Below, piece after piece: positions 1-7,918 of a stretch of DNA of 64,000 bases; positions within the stretch are counted from its first letter, which is position 1; each line of letters opens with the position of its first letter. The notes under the pieces were generated by a model. That model searched no databases and was not told the origin of the DNA. It was given only the letters and a program-made list of their open reading frames with translations. The position numbers were made by a program, and so were the translations under genes. The DNA lies in NCBI RefSeq assembly GCF_026339875.1, contig NZ_JAPEPZ010000001.1:1426001-1490000 (forward strand). The letters are read 5' to 3'. This DNA comes from Streptomyces sp. NBC_01571. GTDB lineage: Bacteria; Actinomycetota; Actinomycetes; Streptomycetales; Streptomycetaceae.

Positions 1-5
1 GGGCT

Positions 6-28
6 GCCCTCCGTGTCCTCCGGAGGGC
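6..28. terminator. Hairpin downstream of the DUF6986 gene
   Basis: GCCCTCCG (6-13) and CGGAGGGC (21-28) pair perfectly around a 7-nt loop. It lies about 75 bp past the stop codon of the minus-strand gene ending at 104. There is no T-run, as is usual for terminators in this GC range. Confidence 0.5.
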
Positions 29-103
29 GCCCCGTCGGCGGTTCCCCCCCCCCGTTGCCCGCGTTCCCCGCGCGGCCCGAGCCGGCGTAGCCCGCGGAAC
101 GCT

Positions 104-1408
104 CTACTTCGCCGAGGCGGTCAGGTCTCCGCGCCTCGGCGCGGCGAAACCCTCCAGGTCCGCCCGCGTCAGACCCGCCAGCCGGGCCACCTCCGCGATG
201 TTCAGGGCGCCGCAGTCCAGACCGCGCAGAAGGTAACCGCTGAGCGCCTTGGCGGTGGCGGGTTCGTCCATGACGTCGCCGTCGGTGCGGTTGGCGTAGC
301 GGGCCAGGCGCCCGGCGGCCTGCTCGAAGCCCTCGCGGTAGAAGGCGAACACGGCCGCGTAGCGGGTCGGGATGTGGCCCGGGTGCATGTCCCAGCCCTG
401 GTAGTAGGCGCGGGCCAGGGCGCGGCGGGTGAGGCCGTAGTGCAGTCGCCAGGCGTCGTGCACCTTCTCCGTCGGGCCGACCGGCAGCACGTTCGTGGAG
501 CCGTCCGAGACACGTACGCCGGTGCCGGCGGCGGCGACCTGCATAATCGCCTTGGCGTGGTCGGCGGCCGGGTGGTCACTGGCCTGGTGGGCGGCGCTGA
601 CGCCGAGGCAGGCGCTGTAGTCGAAGGTGCCGTAGTGCAGACCCGTGGCGCGGCCCTCGGCGGCCTGGATCATCCGGGCGACGGTCGCGGTGCCGTCGGT
701 CGCCAGGATCGACTGGCTGGTCTCGATCTGGATCTCGAAGCCGATCCGCCCGGGGGTGAGACCGCGCGCCTTCTCGAACTCCTCCAGCAGCCGCACCATC
801 GCGGTGACCTGCTCCGCGTACGTCACCTTGGGGAGGGTGAGGACCAGCCCGTCGGGCAGGCCGCCCGCGTCCATCAGACCGGTGAGGAAGACGTCGAGCG
901 TACGGATCCCCCGACGCCGGACCGATGCCTCCATGCACTTCATGCGGATACCCATGTACGGAGCCGCCGTACCGTCGGTGTACGCCTGTGCGATCAGCCG
1001 GGCCGCGCGCGCCGCCGCCTCGTCCTCCTCGGCGTCCGGACGCCGGCCGTAGCCGTCCTCGAAGTCGACGCGCAGGTCCTCGATGGGCTCCCGCTCCAGC
1101 TTGGCCCGTACCCGGTCGTACACGGGCCCGGCGAGGTCGTCCGCGAGGCCGAGGACCGCGGCGAAGGAGGCGGCGTCGGGGGCGTGCTCGTCGAGGGCCG
1201 CGAGTGCCCGGTCGCCCCAGGAGCGGACGGTCTCGGCGGTGAACGCGTCCGCGGGGACGTACACGGTGTGGACGGGCTGCCGGGTGCCGGGGTCTCCGGG
1301 GTAGCGGCGCTCCAGTTCGGCGTCGACCGGGGCGAGGGAGGCGCTGATCTCCTCGCTGACGGCGCCCGCGAGGCTCGTCGCCACGTTCTCCTGCTGGCCC
1401 TTGCCCAT
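104..1408 (-). CDS. DUF6986 family aldolase/citrate lyase-like protein
   Basis: A 434-residue protein of the DUF6986 family, related to HpcH/HpaI-type aldolases and CitE-like TIM barrels. Motifs consistent with the fold are a DFEDGYG stretch, a KCMEAS segment, and an EIQIETSQ segment that fits the metal-binding glutamate of this superfamily. In Streptomyces relatives this family is often found with allantoin/purine degradation genes, so a role in glyoxylate or ureido metabolism is possible but not shown here. The ATG at 1408 is chosen because AGGAGGG lies 7 bp before it. An in-frame ATG at 1435 is rejected because it sits inside the operator-like palindrome. The substrate is unknown. Confidence 0.8.
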   Translation of the reverse strand: MGKGQQENVATSLAGAVSEEISASLAPVDAELERRYPGDPGTRQPVHTVYVPADAFTAETVRSWGDRALAALDEHAPDAASFAAVLGLADDLAGPVYDRVRAKLEREPIEDLRVDFEDGYGRRPDAEEDEAAARAARLIAQAYTDGTAAPYMGIRMKCMEASVRRRGIRTLDVFLTGLMDAGGLPDGLVLTLPKVTYAEQVTAMVRLLEEFEKARGLTPGRIGFEIQIETSQSILATDGTATVARMIQAAEGRATGLHYGTFDYSACLGVSAAHQASDHPAADHAKAIMQVAAAGTGVRVSDGSTNVLPVGPTEKVHDAWRLHYGLTRRALARAYYQGWDMHPGHIPTRYAAVFAFYREGFEQAAGRLARYANRTDGDVMDEPATAKALSGYLLRGLDCGALNIAEVARLAGLTRADLEGFAAPRRGDLTASAK

Positions 1409-1424
1409 CCCGCACCCTCCTGTT

Positions 1425-1451
1425 TTCCGCTTCACGGAATCAACAATCCGT
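1425..1451. promoter_or_regulatory. Operator-like inverted repeats before the DUF6986 gene
   Basis: TTCCGCTTCACGGAA (1425-1439) is a perfect 5-5-5 inverted repeat. It is followed by ATCAACAATCCGT, whose TCCGT pairs with the ACGGA at 1434-1438, giving three alternating half-sites. It lies between the promoter and the ribosome binding site of the minus-strand gene, a good place for a repressor. TTCCG/CGGAA-type sites are typical of IclR-family regulators such as AllR, but no regulator gene is nearby. Confidence 0.5.
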
Positions 1452-1459
1452 AGAGCGAA

Positions 1460-1487
1460 GTTATCCGTGGCGCTTCCCGGTGGTCAA
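1460..1487 (-). promoter_or_regulatory. Candidate promoter of the DUF6986 gene
   Basis: On the minus strand TTGACC (1487-1482) is separated by 16 bp from GATAAC (1465-1460), a fair match to a housekeeping sigma promoter. The start codon is about 50 bp downstream. Confidence 0.4.
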
Positions 1488-1588
1488 CACCTGTCCGCAC
1501 CCTGGTCCGTCGCCTTCTCTCCTGCCCCGTGCCTTCTTTCGCGCACCGCCCCGCACCCCTCATGCTGGCCGTGCGGGGAGGGGATCAC

Positions 1589-2491
1589 ATGTCGAACATC
1601 CGCCGGGTGACCCGGCGACTGGGCCTGCGGACCGCGGTGGCCGCCGCGCTGACCGTGCCCCTGCTCGGGTCGGCGTCCGCGTCCGCCGGCCGCGGCGACG
1701 GTGGCGGTGGCCGGCGACTGGACGTCATGACGTTCAACCTGCGCTTCGCGAGCACCGCCGAGCCGCACAGCTGGGCCGCGCGCCGTCCGGTGATGCGCGA
1801 GCTGCTGCGCCGGGCGGCTCCGGACGTCATCGGCACCCAGGAGGGCCTCTTCCCGCAGTTGCGCGACATCGCGTCCGACCTCGGACGGCGTTACGACTGG
1901 ATCGGCACCGGCCGCGCGGGAGGCAGCCGTGACGAGTTCGCGGCGGTCTTCTACGACACCGAACGCCTCGCCCCGGCCGCGTACGACCACTTCTGGCTCT
2001 CCGACACACCCGAAGTGATCGCCTCGAACACCTGGGGCGGTTCCCACATCCGCATGGTCACCTGGGTCCGCTTCCGTGATCTGCACGCCGACGGGCGGGA
2101 GTTCTACGTCCTCAACACCCATCTGGACAGCGGGAGCCAGTACGCACGCGTGCGTGCCGCCGCGCTGATCGGGCAGCGGATCGCCGGTCTCGACCGCGCC
2201 CTGCCGCTCGTGGTGACCGGCGACTTCAACAGCGCCGCTCACAGGAACCCGGTCTACGGCGCGATGCTGGACGCCGGTCTCGTCGACACCTGGGACACCG
2301 CGGCCGAGCGCGGCGCCCCGTACGCCACCTTCCACGGCTACGGACCACTGCGGCCAGACGGCGACCGCATCGACTGGATCCTCGCCACGCCCGGCGTGCG
2401 CGCGGACCGGACGGAGGTCGACACCTTCTCCCTGAACGGGCGGTACCCGAGCGACCACCTGCCCGTGCGGGCGACACTGCGCCTGGGATGA
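1589..2491 (+). CDS. Secreted endonuclease/exonuclease/phosphatase family protein
   Basis: A 300-residue EEP-superfamily (DNase I-like) metal-dependent phosphoesterase. The N-terminus has an RRVTRRLGLR stretch, a hydrophobic core and an ASAGR region, so it looks exported, possibly by Tat. Family motifs are visible: MTFNLRF (metal-binding Asn), GTQEG (catalytic Glu), NTHLDSGS, VTGDFNS and the final PSDHLPV with catalytic Asp-His. Substrates in this family range from nucleic acids to phosphoinositides and sphingomyelin, and the sequence does not decide which. The ATG at 1589 follows GGGGAGGGG. The gene runs convergently toward etfA, with a long hairpin between them. Confidence 0.85.
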   Translation: MSNIRRVTRRLGLRTAVAAALTVPLLGSASASAGRGDGGGGRRLDVMTFNLRFASTAEPHSWAARRPVMRELLRRAAPDVIGTQEGLFPQLRDIASDLGRRYDWIGTGRAGGSRDEFAAVFYDTERLAPAAYDHFWLSDTPEVIASNTWGGSHIRMVTWVRFRDLHADGREFYVLNTHLDSGSQYARVRAAALIGQRIAGLDRALPLVVTGDFNSAAHRNPVYGAMLDAGLVDTWDTAAERGAPYATFHGYGPLRPDGDRIDWILATPGVRADRTEVDTFSLNGRYPSDHLPVRATLRLG

Positions 2492-2493
2492 AC

Positions 2494-2533
2494 CGAGGCC
2501 CCCGTGACCGCGCGGGCGGTCACGGGGGCCTCG
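2494..2533. terminator. Bidirectional terminator between nuclease and etfA
   Basis: An 18-bp perfect stem (2494-2511 with 2516-2533) closed by the 4-nt loop GCGG. It lies 2 bp after one stop codon and 16 bp from the stop of the convergent etfA gene, so it probably serves both transcripts. Confidence 0.9.
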
Positions 2534-2548
2534 TACGGCCGGACTCGA

Positions 2549-3511
2549 TCAGCCCTTGCGGGTCTTGATCTCGTCGGTGAGCTGGGGGACGACTTCGAAG
2601 AGGTCGCCGACGACGCCGTAGTCGACGAGGTCGAAGATCGGGGCTTCGGCGTCCTTGTTGATCGCGACGATCGTCTTCGACGTCTGCATGCCGGCGCGGT
2701 GCTGGATGGCCCCGGAGATACCGGAGGCGATGTACAGCTGCGGGGAGACGGACTTGCCGGTCTGGCCGACCTGGTTGGAGTGCGGGTACCAGCCGGCGTC
2801 CACCGCCGCGCGCGAGGCGCCCACGGCCGCGCCGAGGGAGTCGGCGAGGTTCTCGATGACCGAGAAGTTCTCGGCGCCGTTGACCCCACGGCCGCCGGAG
2901 ACCACGATCGCGGCCTCGGTCAGCTCGGGACGGCCCGTCGCCTCACGCGGCGTACGCGCGGTGACCTTGGTACCGGTGGCCTTCTCAGAGAACGACACCG
3001 TGAGGGCCTCGACCGCGCCGGCGGCCGGGGCGGCCTCCACAGCGGCGCTGTTGGGCTTGACCGTGATCACCGGGGTGCCCCTGGAGACACGGGACTTGGT
3101 GGTGAAGGAGGCGGCGAACGCGGACTGCGTGGCGACCGGACCCCCGTCACCGGCCTCCAGATCGACCGCGTCGGTGATGATGCCCGAGCCGACACGGACG
3201 GCGAGGCGGGCCGCGATCTCCTTGCCCTCGGCGGAGGACGGAACGAGGACGGCGGCCGGGGACACGGCCTCGTACGCGGCCTGCAGCGCGTCCACCTTCG
3301 GCACGACCAGGTAGTCGGCGTACTCGGCGGCATCATGCGTGAGGACCTTCACCGCGCCGTGCTCGGCGAGCACCGCGGCGGTGTTCTCGGCACCGGAGCC
3401 GAGGGCGACGGCGACGGGCTCGCCGATACGGCGGGCCAGCGTCAGCAGTTCCAGAGTGGGCTTGCGGACGGCGCCGTCCACGTGGTCGACGTAGACGAGA
3501 ACTTCAGCCAT
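2549..3511 (-). CDS. etfA: Electron transfer flavoprotein subunit alpha
   Basis: 320 residues, the usual EtfA length. The C-terminal FAD domain carries the family signature SNQVGQTGKSVSPQLYIA and then SGAIQHRAGM. The N-terminal part is the Rossmann-like domain I. ETF accepts electrons from acyl-CoA and other flavin dehydrogenases and passes them to the quinone pool through ETF:quinone oxidoreductase. It is the second gene of the etfB-etfA operon (75 bp gap) on the minus strand. The ATG at 3511 is preceded by AGGAGAGAAG. No residues appear to be missing. Confidence 0.95.
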   Translation of the reverse strand: MAEVLVYVDHVDGAVRKPTLELLTLARRIGEPVAVALGSGAENTAAVLAEHGAVKVLTHDAAEYADYLVVPKVDALQAAYEAVSPAAVLVPSSAEGKEIAARLAVRVGSGIITDAVDLEAGDGGPVATQSAFAASFTTKSRVSRGTPVITVKPNSAAVEAAPAAGAVEALTVSFSEKATGTKVTARTPREATGRPELTEAAIVVSGGRGVNGAENFSVIENLADSLGAAVGASRAAVDAGWYPHSNQVGQTGKSVSPQLYIASGISGAIQHRAGMQTSKTIVAINKDAEAPIFDLVDYGVVGDLFEVVPQLTDEIKTRKG

Positions 3512-3585
3512 GGGACTTCTTCTCTCCTGCTAACAAAGATGAGGGACGGTCGGCGTGTCGGGGTTCAGCGGGCCTCGAACGGGCC

Positions 3586-4371
3586 TCAGATGAACTTCTG
3601 GCCCGCGAGGAACTCGGCGAGCTGCTTGCCGCCCTCGCCCTCGTCCTTGACGATCGTGCCGGCGGTACGCGCCGGGCGCTCGGTGGCGGAGTCCACCTTC
3701 GTCCAGGAACCCCCGAGACCGACCTCGTCCGCCTCGATCTCCAGGTCCTCCAGATCCCAGGACTCCACCGGCTTCTTCTTCGCGGCCATGATGCCCTTGA
3801 ACGACGGGTAACGCGCCTCACCCGACTGGTCGGTCACCGACACCACCGCCGGCAGCGACGCCTCCAGCTGCTCGGAAGCGGCGTCACCGTCACGGCGGCC
3901 CCTGACCACCGCGTCCTCGACGGACACCTCGGACAGCAGCGTGACCTGCGGGACACCCAGACGCTCCGCGAGCAGCGCCGGCACGACACCGGCGGTGCCG
4001 TCGGTGGACGCCATACCGGAGATGACCAGGTCGTAACCGGCCTTCTCGATCGCCTTCGCCAGCACCAGCGACGTACCGATGACATCCGTGCCGTGCAGAC
4101 CGTCGTCCTCGACATGGATCGCCTTGTCCGCGCCCATCGACAACGCCTTGCGCAGCGCGTCCTTCGCGTCCTCGGGACCCACGGTCAGCACGGTGACCTC
4201 CGCGTCGTCCGCCTCGCCGGCGATCTGCAGCGCCTGCTCCACCGCGTACTCGTCGAGCTCCGAGAGCAGACCGTCCACATCGTCACGGTCGACGGTCAGG
4301 TCATCGGCGAAGTGCCGGTCGCCAGTGGCGTCGGGCACATACTTCACAGTGACAACGATCCTCAAGCTCAC
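3586..4371 (-). CDS. etfB: Electron transfer flavoprotein subunit beta
   Basis: 261 residues, typical of EtfB. It begins RIVVTVKYVPD and carries the AMP-binding/recognition-loop region around residues 120-140 (GMASTDGTAGVVPALLAE). It pairs with EtfA, encoded just downstream, to form the heterodimer that carries electrons between dehydrogenases and the respiratory chain. The start is GTG at 4371 with GGAG 7 bp upstream. It is the first gene of the operon. Confidence 0.95.
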   Translation of the reverse strand: MSLRIVVTVKYVPDATGDRHFADDLTVDRDDVDGLLSELDEYAVEQALQIAGEADDAEVTVLTVGPEDAKDALRKALSMGADKAIHVEDDGLHGTDVIGTSLVLAKAIEKAGYDLVISGMASTDGTAGVVPALLAERLGVPQVTLLSEVSVEDAVVRGRRDGDAASEQLEASLPAVVSVTDQSGEARYPSFKGIMAAKKKPVESWDLEDLEIEADEVGLGGSWTKVDSATERPARTAGTIVKDEGEGGKQLAEFLAGQKFI

Positions 4372-4580
4372 GCCGGCTCTCCTACTGCATCGTCATTTCT
4401 GGGCTGCCTTCTTTCAGGCAGCATAGGCGCCTGAAGCGGCCGATCCCGGTCGGGGCGGCCCGCGCTCCGAACGAAATATTACTCGCCAGTACATCCAGTT
4501 CCTGCCCACTGAGCAAGCGCTTTGCACTGTGACCTTGGCAACGCTGTGTAACCGACGAGTAGGTTCGAAAAGGGGCCGGG

Positions 4581-5090
4581 TCAGTCGCGCAGACCGTTGA
4601 ACCTGCCCTGGTGGTACAGGAGCGGGCGCCCGGCGCCCGAGGGGTCACCGAGGACGACCTCGGCCAGCACGATGCGGTGGTCCCCGGCCGGTACCCGAGC
4701 GACGATCCGGCACACGAGCCAGGCCAGCACGTCGTCGAGGACGGGAACGCGTTCGGGCCCCGCGCGCCACCGGGTGGGCGCGCCGAAGCGGTCCGCGCCG
4801 CTCCTGGCGAAGGTGGCGGCCAACTCCCGCTGGTGCTCGCCGAGTATGTGCACACCGACGTGGTCGGACTCGGAGATCGCGGGCCAGCTCGACGCGCCGG
4901 AGCCGACGCCGAAGGAGATGATCGGCGGTTCCGCCGAGACCGACGTGAGCGAGGTGGCGGTGAAACCGACCGGGCCCCCGCCGCCCTGGGCCGTGATCAC
5001 GGCGACACCGGCGGCGTGCCGCCGGAAGACGGAGCGCAGCAGTTCGGGCGAGGCGAGCTGATAGGTGCCGAGACCGGGCGTGGCCGTCAT
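4581..5090 (-). CDS. Flavin reductase family protein
   Basis: 169 residues of the flavin reductase-like FMN-binding split-barrel family. Recognisable parts are FRRHAAGVAVITA near the N-terminus, GFTATSLTSVSAEPP (the flavin-binding loop) and PIISFGV. Such enzymes reduce FMN/FAD with NAD(P)H or supply reduced flavin to two-component monooxygenases. The ATG at 5090 follows GAGGA. A tiny cysteine-rich leader ORF precedes it on the same strand, suggesting sulfur- or cysteine-responsive control and a link to sulfonate or sulfur metabolism. The exact partner oxygenase is not in the window. Confidence 0.85.
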   Translation of the reverse strand: MTATPGLGTYQLASPELLRSVFRRHAAGVAVITAQGGGGPVGFTATSLTSVSAEPPIISFGVGSGASSWPAISESDHVGVHILGEHQRELAATFARSGADRFGAPTRWRAGPERVPVLDDVLAWLVCRIVARVPAGDHRIVLAEVVLGDPSGAGRPLLYHQGRFNGLRD

Positions 5091-5119
5091 GGAGTTGTCC
5101 TCACTGCGAGAGGTGTCGT

Positions 5120-5130
5120 GGGGGTCCCCC
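5120..5130. promoter_or_regulatory. GC hairpin in the flavin reductase leader
   Basis: GGGGGTCCCCC, a short G5/C5 inverted repeat between the leader ORF stop and the flavin reductase start. It could be part of an attenuation structure. Confidence 0.3.
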
Positions 5131-5170
5131 GCTCGGACGGCGCCGAGGGCGGGAGAGGGTCCGCGGGTGC

Positions 5171-5251
5171 TCAACAGACCGGACAGCACGCACTGGCGGT
5201 GCGGGCCAGGTCCACGTGGACACGCTCGAAGAGAAGGAGTTCCGGGGGCAT
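5171..5251 (-). CDS. Cysteine-rich leader peptide upstream of flavin reductase
   Basis: A 26-residue ORF from ATG at 5251 to TGA at 5171. The central part reads ERVHVDLARTASACCPVC, ending directly after a cluster of three Cys codons in four to five positions (CCPVC). Short actinobacterial leader ORFs of this R-HVDLxR-SAxC style precede sulfur-metabolism genes, where ribosome stalling at Cys codons when cysteine is scarce is thought to raise downstream expression. Here it lies 80 bp upstream of the flavin reductase start on the same strand. The function is inferred from pattern and position only. Confidence 0.7.
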   Translation of the reverse strand: MPPELLLFERVHVDLARTASACCPVC

Positions 5252-5377
5252 ACGGTCAGGCTGACGATAGGTGGCCCGTGCAGTCAAGTGCGGTCGGGCC
5301 TTTGGGAGCTGTCTCACCGTCGCCTCACGGGTGGACGGAGTCGGTCCGGGCCGGCCGGGTCCCGGCGATCCGCCGGG

Positions 5378-5806
5378 TCACACGGCCTCACCGAGCGCCG
5401 CGATCACATCCGCCTTGCGCGGCTGGCCGGTCGCGCGGCGCACGATCCGTCCTTCGGCGTCCAGCACGAGCACGGTCGGCGTCTTGAGGATGTCCAGTTC
5501 GCGGACGAGGTCGAGGTGGTCCTCGGCGTCGATCTCGACATGGGACACGCCGGGCACCAGTCCGGCGACCTCGGCGAGCACCCTCCGGGTGGCCCGGCAG
5601 GGGGCACAGAAGGCGCTGGAGAACTGGACGAGCGTGGCCCGTTCGCCGAGCCCCTCCCCCAACTCCGCCGCGCCGAGACGCTTTCCGCCGTCGCGTCCGC
5701 GCACTCTCACCCTCCCGCTCCGCCGCCGGTGCAGCAGTCCGTATCCGCTCGCCGCGGCGAGCACCAAGAGGCACACCACAAGTCCGCTCATCATGTGCAC
5801 AAGCAT
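5378..5806 (-). CDS. Membrane-anchored thioredoxin-like protein
   Basis: 142 residues. An N-terminal hydrophobic helix (about 6-24) is followed by a basic stretch and a thioredoxin fold with the active-site motif CAPC (FSSAFCAPCRATRR) and the cis-proline region KTPTVLV. It probably acts on the outer face of the membrane as a disulfide oxidoreductase or thioredoxin-like reductant. No start has a good ribosome binding site; ATG at 5806 is given, with ATG at 5791 equally possible. It is divergent from a DUF4395 gene 60 bp away, a pairing common in actinobacteria where DUF4395 proteins occur with thioredoxins and rhodaneses. Confidence 0.85.
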   Translation of the reverse strand: MLVHMMSGLVVCLLVLAAASGYGLLHRRRSGRVRVRGRDGGKRLGAAELGEGLGERATLVQFSSAFCAPCRATRRVLAEVAGLVPGVSHVEIDAEDHLDLVRELDILKTPTVLVLDAEGRIVRRATGQPRKADVIAALGEAV

Positions 5807-5866
5807 TCATGAGACCGCAAAGATTCCCGGGGCCGCGGATCGCCCCGGCTGCGGAATGCTTGCTTC

Positions 5867-6283
5867 ATGGACATCGATGTGAGGGGGCCGCGGCTCGGCG
5901 CGGCCGTGACGGCCGTCGTCCTGGCGGTCGTGCTGATCACCGGCAGCGCCTGGCTACTGGCCTGGCAGACACTGGCGTTCGCGCTGGGCGCGGCGGGAGG
6001 CGTGGCGCGCTCGCCGTACGGCATGCTGTTCAAGACCGCCGTACGTCCCCGGATCGGGCCGCCGACGGAGTTCGAGGCGCCGGAGCCACCGCGGTTCGCC
6101 CAGGCGGTCGGGCTGGCGTTCGCGGCGGTGGGGCTGATCGGTTACACGGTGGGGCCCGACTGGCTGGGGCTCGCGGCGACCGGTTGCGCGCTGGCGGCCG
6201 CGTTTCTGAATGCGGCGTTCGGGTACTGCCTGGGGTGCGAGATGTACCTGCTCGTACGCCGGGTTTCCGTACGCGTGCAGTAA
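5867..6283 (+). CDS. DUF4395 family membrane protein
   Basis: 138 residues with about four hydrophobic segments and the family's C-terminal CLGCEMY motif (two cysteines in a CxxC arrangement). Between the helices is the loop RPRIGPPTEFEAPEPPRFAQ, typical of DUF4395. The function is unknown. The adjacent divergent thioredoxin gene and the CxxC motif suggest a role in membrane thiol or sulfur transfer, which is inference. Confidence 0.85.
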   Translation: MDIDVRGPRLGAAVTAVVLAVVLITGSAWLLAWQTLAFALGAAGGVARSPYGMLFKTAVRPRIGPPTEFEAPEPPRFAQAVGLAFAAVGLIGYTVGPDWLGLAATGCALAAAFLNAAFGYCLGCEMYLLVRRVSVRVQ

Positions 6284-6470
6284 AGGCGAGTTAAAAGACC
6301 GAGGTGGATCACGGGGACGACGTGACGAGGATCTCGCCGCCGCGTGGCACCAGGACTGGCCACTCGTCCGTTCTTCGGGCACGATCTGCGCAATGCCGTA
6401 AACCTACGGCTGCGTAACTTTCCCGCCGGGGGGACCCCTTCCCAGGCAGAGAGAAGGGTCCACCCCGTCC

Positions 6471-7199
6471 ATGGCAGAGCTTGTCTACCGTCCCGTCGTC
6501 GGTCTCGCCCACACGTTGTTCAGGGCCTGGGACCTCAAGATCGACTGCAAGGGATCGGAGAACATTCCGCGCTCGGGCGGCGCCGTGCTGGTCAGCAATC
6601 ACATCAGCTACCTGGACTTCATCTTCGACGGCCTGGCCGCCCTGCCGCAGAAGCGCCTGGTGCGTTTCATGGCGAAGGAGTCGGTGTTCCGGCACCGGAT
6701 CTCCGGTCCGCTGATGCGGGGCATGAAGCACATCCCGGTGGACCGGAAGCAGGGGGAGACGGCCTATCAGCACGCGCTGGACTCGCTGCGCTCGGGCGAG
6801 ATCGTCGGCGTCTTCCCCGAGGCGACCATCTCGCAGTCCTTCACACTGAAGAGCTTCAAGTCCGGTGCCGCGCGCATGGCTCAGGAGGCCGGCGTCCCGC
6901 TGATCCCGATGTCCCTGTGGGGCACCCAGCGCCTGTGGACCAAGGGCCACCCGCGCAACTTCAGGCGCAGCCACACCCCGATCACGATCCGGGTGGGCGA
7001 GCCGGTGGAGGCTCCGCAGGACCAGTACGCGGGCGCCATCACCCGGCGACTGCGCGAGCGTGTCCAGGAGCTCCTGGAGGCTGCGCAGCGCGCCTATCCC
7101 GTCCGCCCCAAGGGACCGGACGACACCTGGTGGATGCCCGCGCACCTCGGCGGCACGGCTCCGACCCCCGAAGAGGTCAAGGCGGCCGAGGCGCACTGA
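6471..7199 (+). CDS. PlsC-type 1-acylglycerol-3-phosphate acyltransferase
   Basis: 242 residues of the lysophospholipid acyltransferase (PlsC/LPLAT) family. Block I is NHISYLD, the NHxxxxD catalytic motif. Block III, normally EGTR, is changed to FPEATIS. Block IV, VPLIPMSLWG, is clear. Such enzymes acylate lysophosphatidic acid or related acceptors at the inner membrane face. The EAT(I)S variant is common among actinobacterial paralogs, and the acceptor is uncertain. The ATG at 6471 has AGAAGGG upstream. The stop is 4 bp from the stop of the convergent B3/B4 gene. Confidence 0.88.
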   Translation: MAELVYRPVVGLAHTLFRAWDLKIDCKGSENIPRSGGAVLVSNHISYLDFIFDGLAALPQKRLVRFMAKESVFRHRISGPLMRGMKHIPVDRKQGETAYQHALDSLRSGEIVGVFPEATISQSFTLKSFKSGAARMAQEAGVPLIPMSLWGTQRLWTKGHPRNFRRSHTPITIRVGEPVEAPQDQYAGAITRRLRERVQELLEAAQRAYPVRPKGPDDTWWMPAHLGGTAPTPEEVKAAEAH

Positions 7200-7203
7200 A
7201 TCG

Positions 7204-7896
7204 TCACTCCGGGGCGTGCACCGTGACGCGTGCCCCGGGGCTGAACTTCTCCAGCAGGTCGGCGAGTTCGGCGGCCGCCGCCTCGACCCCGGCCACCGGC
7301 ATCGGCGCGAGGCCTTCCAACAGGAAGATCGCGGAGGTGGACTCCTCCGTGAGACGGGTACGCGGCCCCTGGCGCCAGTTCCAGCGCCGGCAGGTCACAC
7401 CGACCCCGTCGCACCACACCACTTCGCCCGCGTCCGGGCGCTCGACGGTCCCGGTGCCGCCCGCGACGGTCACGAACTCCTCGTCGCCCGTGGCCCGTAC
7501 GAGCCGCATCCCGCCGCTGACGTGCTCGATGTCCTCACCGCCGACCGGGATCAGGTGGGCGACGCTGATCGCGTTGTAGAGGTCGACCAGCAGATTGATC
7601 CGGGGCAGTCCGGCGTCCGACAGGGCACGTCTGGCCAGTGCCTCCGCGGAGTTGCGGGTGCGCGAGGGCTTGGACCCGAAGGCCGTGTAGACCTCCCGCC
7701 AGGCCACCATGTGCGGGTCCTCGTGCGGGGCGCGGCCGCCCAGTCGCCCGGCCAGCCGGCGGGCAGCGTCGTCGAGCAGCGCCGAAGTCCCCTCGGTGCT
7801 CGGCCCGTTGGCGAGTCCGTACGCCTCGACGGCGACGTGGGTGAAGCCGGGCGCCAGGGCGCGCACCTCGTCGGACACGGTGAGCGTGAGAGTCAT
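7204..7896 (-). CDS. B3/B4 domain protein (tRNA synthetase beta-like)
   Basis: 230 residues with a B3/B4 domain as found in the phenylalanyl-tRNA synthetase beta subunit. Supporting segments are AFGSKPSRTRNSAEALARR, LVDLYNAISV and the EEST-IFLLEG region near the C-terminus. Free-standing copies may edit or bind misacylated tRNA or amino acids, but their role is not established. Transcription is on the minus strand, upstream of nothing recognisably linked. The transglutaminase-like gene reads in the same direction 22 bp away and may share a transcript. Confidence 0.8.
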   Translation of the reverse strand: MTLTLTVSDEVRALAPGFTHVAVEAYGLANGPSTEGTSALLDDAARRLAGRLGGRAPHEDPHMVAWREVYTAFGSKPSRTRNSAEALARRALSDAGLPRINLLVDLYNAISVAHLIPVGGEDIEHVSGGMRLVRATGDEEFVTVAGGTGTVERPDAGEVVWCDGVGVTCRRWNWRQGPRTRLTEESTSAIFLLEGLAPMPVAGVEAAAAELADLLEKFSPGARVTVHAPE

Positions 7897-7918
7897 GATC
7901 CGCGGTGCCTGCCTTGCC

